DNA from: Bolinopsis microptera
Lineage: Eukaryota > Ctenophora > Tentaculata > Lobata > Bolinopsidae
Assembly (NCBI RefSeq): GCF_026151205.1
Contig: NC_087072.1
Span: forward strand, 22,523,603 to 22,587,602
Reading direction: 5' to 3'
DNA length: 64,000 bases
The notes beneath the pieces are model-generated. The model had not been told where the DNA came from and did not search any database. It saw only the letters and a program-made list of their open reading frames with translations. The position numbers and the translations under genes were made by a program. Below, piece after piece: positions 59,566 to 64,000 of the stretch. Position 1 is the first letter of the stretch. The number at the start of each line of letters is the position of its first letter.

Positions 59566-60830
59566 GTTATATAGTAGTGTTGAAAGTATTAAAATTAATC
59601 GATACAATACTGGAGTTCAGCTTTAAAGATAAATGATTAAGATGTGGTTCCCAACATAGCTGTTCGTCTATTATCACCCCAAGAAATTTTGTACATTGAA
59701 CTTTTTCTAGCTTTTTGCCGTCTATTGAAATCGTTAGATTCCAGTTAAAGGGCCGTGTTCTAGCACAGGTCTGTGTTGCTCTTGACAAACCTGGCTGAAA
59801 ATGCATAAAACAACTTTTCCCTGCATTTATATGTAACTTGTTAGACTCCATATAGTTACTGACCTGTTTCATTACATGATTAGCTTTTTCAAAAGCTTCC
59901 TGTGCTGAACGACCTATCACAAAAATATTTGTATCATCAGCAAACAGGACGAATTCAGCCAAACTTGAGGAGCTCACAATATCATTTATATAAATCAGAA
60001 ATAGTAGAGGTCCTAACACTGACCCCTGGGGTACACCATACTCAACTGAACACTTGTCCGATTTTTCAGTTTGAAAAGAAGTTACTTGGCTACGGTTTGT
60101 TAGATAGCTAGCAAGAGTTTTTAGTGCAATACCTCTTACTCCATAGTGTTCAAGTTTATGCAGGAGTTTATCGTGCTCAATTGTGTCAAATGCTTCACTT
60201 AGATCAATAAATATTCCAATTACATGATTTTTCTGTTCAATCTCATTAAGTATTTTATTGACAGAATAGTTTACGGCATGAGATGTTGAGTGTTGTTTTC
60301 TAAAACCAAATTGTCGATCATAAATCACGTTCATAGCACTGTGGTAATTATATAACCTATTATAAATTATTTTTTCAAGTATTTTGCCAAATATCGGTAA
60401 TGTAGAAACAGGTCGATAGTTATCAAGGCATCGTGAGTCTCCTTTTTTATAAATTGGTGTAATAGAGCCCGTTTTAAGCTTGTTTGGAAAAACCCCATTG
60501 TCCAAGAACCAATTAAAGAATCTAGAGATATGACCAGACAGATAATTTACACTCTTTTTCAAGACTTTAACAGAGATATCACTTGCCTTCCCATTTTCAA
60601 GGCTACCAATAATTTTATCTCTTCCTCGTCACAGGGGCTGAGAAAAAAAGAGTTCACTATTCTTTCTCTGCCCTTGAGGTATTGTTTAAACTTCGTTTTA
60701 TTGAAATTGCCATCAGTTACCGTACGAGATGGTACAGAAGATTGAACTTTTGAATTAAGATTACATAGAGGGTGGATCCAGCTGACTTGCACCCTCGAGA
60801 CGTGGAATTAAAGAGGTCCGATCTCCTGTC
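59566..60830 (-). mobile_element. LINE X, 5' part with the reverse-transcriptase core
   Basis: A minus-strand frame 60562-59567 encodes RT motifs: NYRPVSTLPIFGKILEKI, FGFRKQHSTSHAV, FIDLSEAFDTI, YGVPQGSVLGP, FADDTNIF and KFLGVIIDEQL. A further frame (60792-60559) extends it upstream by about 70 residues (LSPCDEEEIKLLVALKMG) across a frameshift. The element seems to start near 60830 and so is 5'-truncated. It belongs to a different LINE lineage from B (FADD, not YADD). Split from its 3' end by LINE B. Confidence 0.85.
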
Positions 60831-61756
60831 GAGTTTCTTGTCGGTCTTTTTCATGATGATAATGGATGCGGAGTACAGGGGTGAGCGGAGGGGGCCAGGG
60901 TCAGACCCATCGAACCAGACCAGTAACCCTGAAACAAGCTAGGCGGCAGAGAGATGAGTAACATAAATTTATCAGTGATCACGTTAAGCTTAGCAGGAAT
61001 CACCAGTATATTTAAGGCTAGTTAATGAGTTATTAAGTACGATTGTTGATTGAAAATGAATAAAGTATATCGAAACGTCAATTGTTTTGGATGAGATGTA
61101 AAATGGAGTGAATGTGCAATGAGGGGGAAGGGGCTGGGGTAAGGATCGGAGGGGTTGGGGTAAGGAAGGGCTATCAATTCAAATTCAATGTAAATTCTCA
61201 ACTTTATCAATAAACAATCCCACACAAATATTAGTTAGAATCTCAAATCTGAATGAATGTACACATATAAAGGGTAAATAGTCTGCGGGTATTATATATA
61301 ATTTTTTTTTTATAAAAAAAATGTGTGGGGAGGCAGATAGCAGGGGAAAAAATGGGGAGAGGGATTTTGCAAGACTGCAGGTGGATATCTTTACTTTTTA
61401 GATTTCCTGATATCTGGATATTATCCGGTTGGAAGAGACAAGGACAAGTGAAACAAGGAAGTTAGGAGTAAGGGCAAATTTTCGGCGTCAACGCCATCTT
61501 CAGGCTAAAATTGTTATAAATGTTAGTATATAATAAATGCTTCTATACTAGTTCAAATGCTAAATTAAAATTACACACACTGAATACAGTGCAGGTTACA
61601 TCATAGTTTTAAACTATTTTCACAACTACAATTAAATACATTTGTTGAGTTCAGGGATAGCATGTACTAGTACCCCCAAAGGGGAGACGTGAGTTATTTG
61701 TTGCTTGATTTGTTTGCTGTGCTGTCTTTATTAGCTGTGTGTTGCTTGGCTGTGCG
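60831..61756. other. Region between LINE X and the AlkB-type LINE; includes the latter's 5' UTR
   Basis: No coding frame supported. The sequence before 61757 is probably the 5' UTR of the retrotransposon that follows; its 5' boundary is not clear. A short inverted motif (ggcgtcaacgcc) lies at about 61479. Confidence 0.4.
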
Positions 61757-63838
61757 ATGTCAGGTACAGGTATAAAAACACCATCTACCGGAAATAGACG
61801 TGGCTCTGTGACAGGAACAGGGCCAACCGCTAAAAAAGAGCATCATAATGTTGATAAATGCCCATGCAGCCAATCGAATGCTGGAAGCTTCAAGCTAATA
61901 TGCACAGGTTGCAAACAGAACTGGCATGCTGATTGTCTGGGACTAAAGGGTATCACGAAGCCGTCAATAATGAAGCTGGAAAAGTGGTTATGTCCATTTT
62001 GCTACGTTGCACCCGTACCAACCACCATCAAAGATATCTCATACGACAACTTCTGCTACAAATGTCGGAACACCTTGAGTCTACAACAGTCCAATAGTGA
62101 TTATGAGGTGCACTCTGCCTGTCAGAATCTCAAGGACATAGAAACCTTGACGAAATCACTATCAACAATTGATGTTGATAAAATGAAAGAGTCGATCCAG
62201 GTGATCCAAAACCTCGACCTTCACATGCAACACCTGCTAACCAATGAACATGGTTTGAAAGACCATCAAAACCGAGTCAAAAACATAGAAGACCATTGTA
62301 AAGGAGAACTAAGTGAAGATGTAAGTGGTGTCAAAAAGGCTATTAAAGACCTTCAGAAACAAATCACAGATCTTTCCACCAAAGGTCTTGTCTCATCTAC
62401 TGCTCCCAAGCTTGACACTGAGAAATTGATACATGATATCATAGACCAGCTTGATGAACATACTCGGCAGGAACCGCATATTTCTCTTGAACTGAAGGAA
62501 ATCAAGCAGTCTCTAGACCAACTATCTTCCCAACAGACGACAATTCCTCATGATCAGCCATCATCTGGTTCTGCATTAAATGATAAGCACCTTCTATCAA
62601 AGACCACCTTTAAACACGAGGAAAAACCTGTGGTAGACACCGTGGAAGAATTCATCAACAGTGATGCTGAATCAGACCTTCTCCAATACTGCGAATCTCT
62701 TCAGTTCAGTCAGGAGAATGGGCATTCAGTATGTTCTTTTGGAGAGAAGTACAAGTATAGCGGATCCAGAGATGAGAATAAGAAAACCGTGGAGATCCCT
62801 GATAAAATTGCTGCACTTGTCCTGAAAATCAATGAGGAGTTCTGTGCAGAAGGAAACCCTGTAATGAATAGCGTGTTGATCAACCGCTATGAAGAAGGCG
62901 AGGGTTATCTGCCTGAACATTCAGACAATGAACCGGTGATACATCCAGAGTCTAGCATATTGACTCTTTCCATTGGAGGTGAATGCAAAGTCCTCTTCAC
63001 TGAAATGAACAACCCAGTTCACACGCACAAGTGTACTCCAAGATCAGTTTACAGGATGACCAGAAGGAGTCAGGCTCACTACAAGCACTCTATCCAGAAG
63101 GGGTCAGTCACTGGTGCAGTACGATATAGTTTCACCTTCAGATCATTAGATGGAAAGAATCGTGCCAGTACTTGTATCTTCTCTGATTCAAATGGAGCAG
63201 GTATGAAATTTGGAGAGGATCACAAAAGGAGCTTTGGTAAGTGGCTGCCTGGTCGGAATGTTTGGACTCCTACAATAGATGACATTAACCCATATCTTGC
63301 ATGTGGATACAAGAACATTGTTATTATGTGTGGTATAAATGATGTTAGAAGACCATCTGTTAAATCTCAGCGTGAAATTTTTGCTATATTTAGTCATCTA
63401 GAATTCAAGATTGAGCAAATTCAAGAGGCCAATCCAACTGCCCAAGTATTTCTTTGTCCTCTTTTACCAACTCGAAATGCTGATTTAAATAGGAAAGTTC
63501 TTTACTTTATAGAGCTTATTCGTCGTGAGCTACTTCCCAAAAACTTTGGTGTCCAGTTCGTTGATGGCTTTGATGACTTCCTGGATAATAACACTGGCTT
63601 ACTTTGCCTAACCTTGTCCAGGGAGTTTGACAAATATGGCCGGACGGATTACCTGCACCTTAATTGGAAGGGAGTGGCCAAACTTGCTACTTTAATCCGT
63701 AATACTGTCCTCGTTAGGATGCATGGAGGGACTGATAGGAGGAAGAGAGGGAGGAGGGACGGTAAGGTTGGTTCAACACTTTATTCTCATGCCGCCGGAG
63801 GACAGCCTCATGTTGAAGGCTATCAGCCTCCAACATGA
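61757..63838 (+). CDS. LINE ORF1 protein with PHD finger, coiled coil, AlkB-type dioxygenase and SGNH hydrolase domains
   Basis: 693 residues from ATG 61757; the frame is open a few codons upstream without another ATG. Residues ~35-85: PHD-type finger (CPC, ICTGCKQNWHADC, LCPFC), with an extra Cys/His set to ~122 (YKCRN, HSAC). Residues ~125-215: heptad-like helix. Residues ~295-465: AlkB-family fold with iron ligands H388 and D390 (PEHSD), H444 (YKHSI), and the 2-oxoglutarate/substrate motif RYSFTFR (R456, R462), which closely matches the RYNLTFR motif of bacterial AlkB. Residues ~475-650: SGNH hydrolase (FSDSN, CGINDVRR, DYLHL with the Asp/His pair). All catalytic positions are intact. AlkB enzymes remove alkyl groups from nucleic-acid bases by oxidation, so the element may repair or modify its own RNA (inference). 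The stop overlaps the next ORF's start (ATGA at 63835-63838), marking it as ORF1 of a two-ORF LINE. Confidence 0.88.
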   Translation: MSGTGIKTPSTGNRRGSVTGTGPTAKKEHHNVDKCPCSQSNAGSFKLICTGCKQNWHADCLGLKGITKPSIMKLEKWLCPFCYVAPVPTTIKDISYDNFCYKCRNTLSLQQSNSDYEVHSACQNLKDIETLTKSLSTIDVDKMKESIQVIQNLDLHMQHLLTNEHGLKDHQNRVKNIEDHCKGELSEDVSGVKKAIKDLQKQITDLSTKGLVSSTAPKLDTEKLIHDIIDQLDEHTRQEPHISLELKEIKQSLDQLSSQQTTIPHDQPSSGSALNDKHLLSKTTFKHEEKPVVDTVEEFINSDAESDLLQYCESLQFSQENGHSVCSFGEKYKYSGSRDENKKTVEIPDKIAALVLKINEEFCAEGNPVMNSVLINRYEEGEGYLPEHSDNEPVIHPESSILTLSIGGECKVLFTEMNNPVHTHKCTPRSVYRMTRRSQAHYKHSIQKGSVTGAVRYSFTFRSLDGKNRASTCIFSDSNGAGMKFGEDHKRSFGKWLPGRNVWTPTIDDINPYLACGYKNIVIMCGINDVRRPSVKSQREIFAIFSHLEFKIEQIQEANPTAQVFLCPLLPTRNADLNRKVLYFIELIRRELLPKNFGVQFVDGFDDFLDNNTGLLCLTLSREFDKYGRTDYLHLNWKGVAKLATLIRNTVLVRMHGGTDRRKRGRRDGKVGSTLYSHAAGGQPHVEGYQPPT

Positions 63839-64000
63839 ATGTTCTTAAAAAAGAGGTCTGTGCCCACTGTTTAAAAAGTATCTATTTAGGTCAATCTATA
63901 TTTGAATGCTACAACTGTAACTGTCCCATTCACTCTAGATGCTATAACACCAGTGACAAACAAAATCAAAAAGTTGACTTGTACTGCAATAATTGTCTCC
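63835..64000 (+). CDS. ORF2 start of the AlkB-type LINE (zinc finger), cut by the window end
   Basis: Begins MNVLKKEVCAHCLKSIYLG at the ATG that overlaps the ORF1 stop by four bases, a layout typical of termination-reinitiation in LINEs. The first 55 residues form a PHD/RING-like Cys-His cluster: CAHC, CYNCNC, HSRC, YCNNC. Endonuclease and reverse transcriptase are expected to follow beyond the window. Partial. Confidence 0.75.
   Translation, partial: MNVLKKEVCAHCLKSIYLGQSIFECYNCNCPIHSRCYNTSDKQNQKVDLYCNNCL

Noticed and set aside
61455-61500. Hammerhead ribozyme core on the minus strand (CTGAAGA ... GGCG/CGCC stem ... GAAA)
   Set aside because: The core and stem II are present, but I find no stem III with a cleavage triplet and no stem I partner, so the match is probably chance.

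Overview
The window looks like nuclear DNA of an invertebrate animal. Genes are split by GT-AG introns, coding density is low, base composition is moderately AT-rich, and there are many LINEs, MITEs and microsatellites. The host gene content (copine, class A GPCRs including one with LDL-receptor class A repeats, a BED/hAT-derived gene) is metazoan. I lean towards a cnidarian-grade or other marine invertebrate, but the sequence does not settle the phylum.

Layout. 0.5-9.7 kb (+): a 12-exon BED zinc-finger gene derived from a hAT transposase (ZBED-like); the reading frame stays open across all 12 exons. 11-12.1 kb: three copies of a ~100-bp fold-back MITE with 8-bp target duplications. 12.6-18.8 kb: an LDLa-repeat GPCR (-) that carries a frameshift and a ~937-bp insertion of two adjacent small elements. 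It lies between the two halves of a duplicated piece of the ZBED-like gene (intron 8/exon 9). 19-22 kb: CpG-rich repeat patchwork. 22.8-34.5 kb (+): a copine gene with two C2 domains, a vWA domain and four alternative 3' terminal exons, all in the same splice phase. Its introns hold a SINE, a 0.6-kb minisatellite, a CT microsatellite, a long hairpin and a 714-bp element with terminal direct repeats. 37.1-42.8 kb (-): two paralogous genes for small secreted proteins (signal-peptide exon, Ala/Pro/Glu repeat exon, optional Asp-rich exon, hydrophobic tail), with a LINE fragment between them. 43.6-45.4 kb (-): a single-exon class A GPCR. 45.75-47.49 kb: a fold-back DNA transposon with an exact 8-bp target duplication. 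47.5-52 kb: gene-poor repeats.

52-60.8 kb is a nest of retrotransposons on the minus strand. One LINE (X) is split by a nearly complete CR1/L2-like LINE (B). B encodes an ORF1 with an SGNH esterase-like domain and an ORF2 with endonuclease and reverse transcriptase. B's ORF1 is in turn split by a 344-bp hAT-like MITE.

61.7-64 kb (+) is the 5' part of another LINE, cut by the window edge. Its first ORF joins a PHD-type finger, a coiled coil, an AlkB-type 2-oxoglutarate/Fe(II) dioxygenase domain with the full metal and 2OG-binding residues, and an SGNH-hydrolase domain. A second ORF begins in an ATGA stop/start overlap with another zinc finger. This AlkB-bearing retrotransposon protein and the copine terminal-exon array are the two strongest candidates for something not commonly described. 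Exon coordinates were worked out by hand from splice consensus and reading phase; no alignment or transcript data were available.
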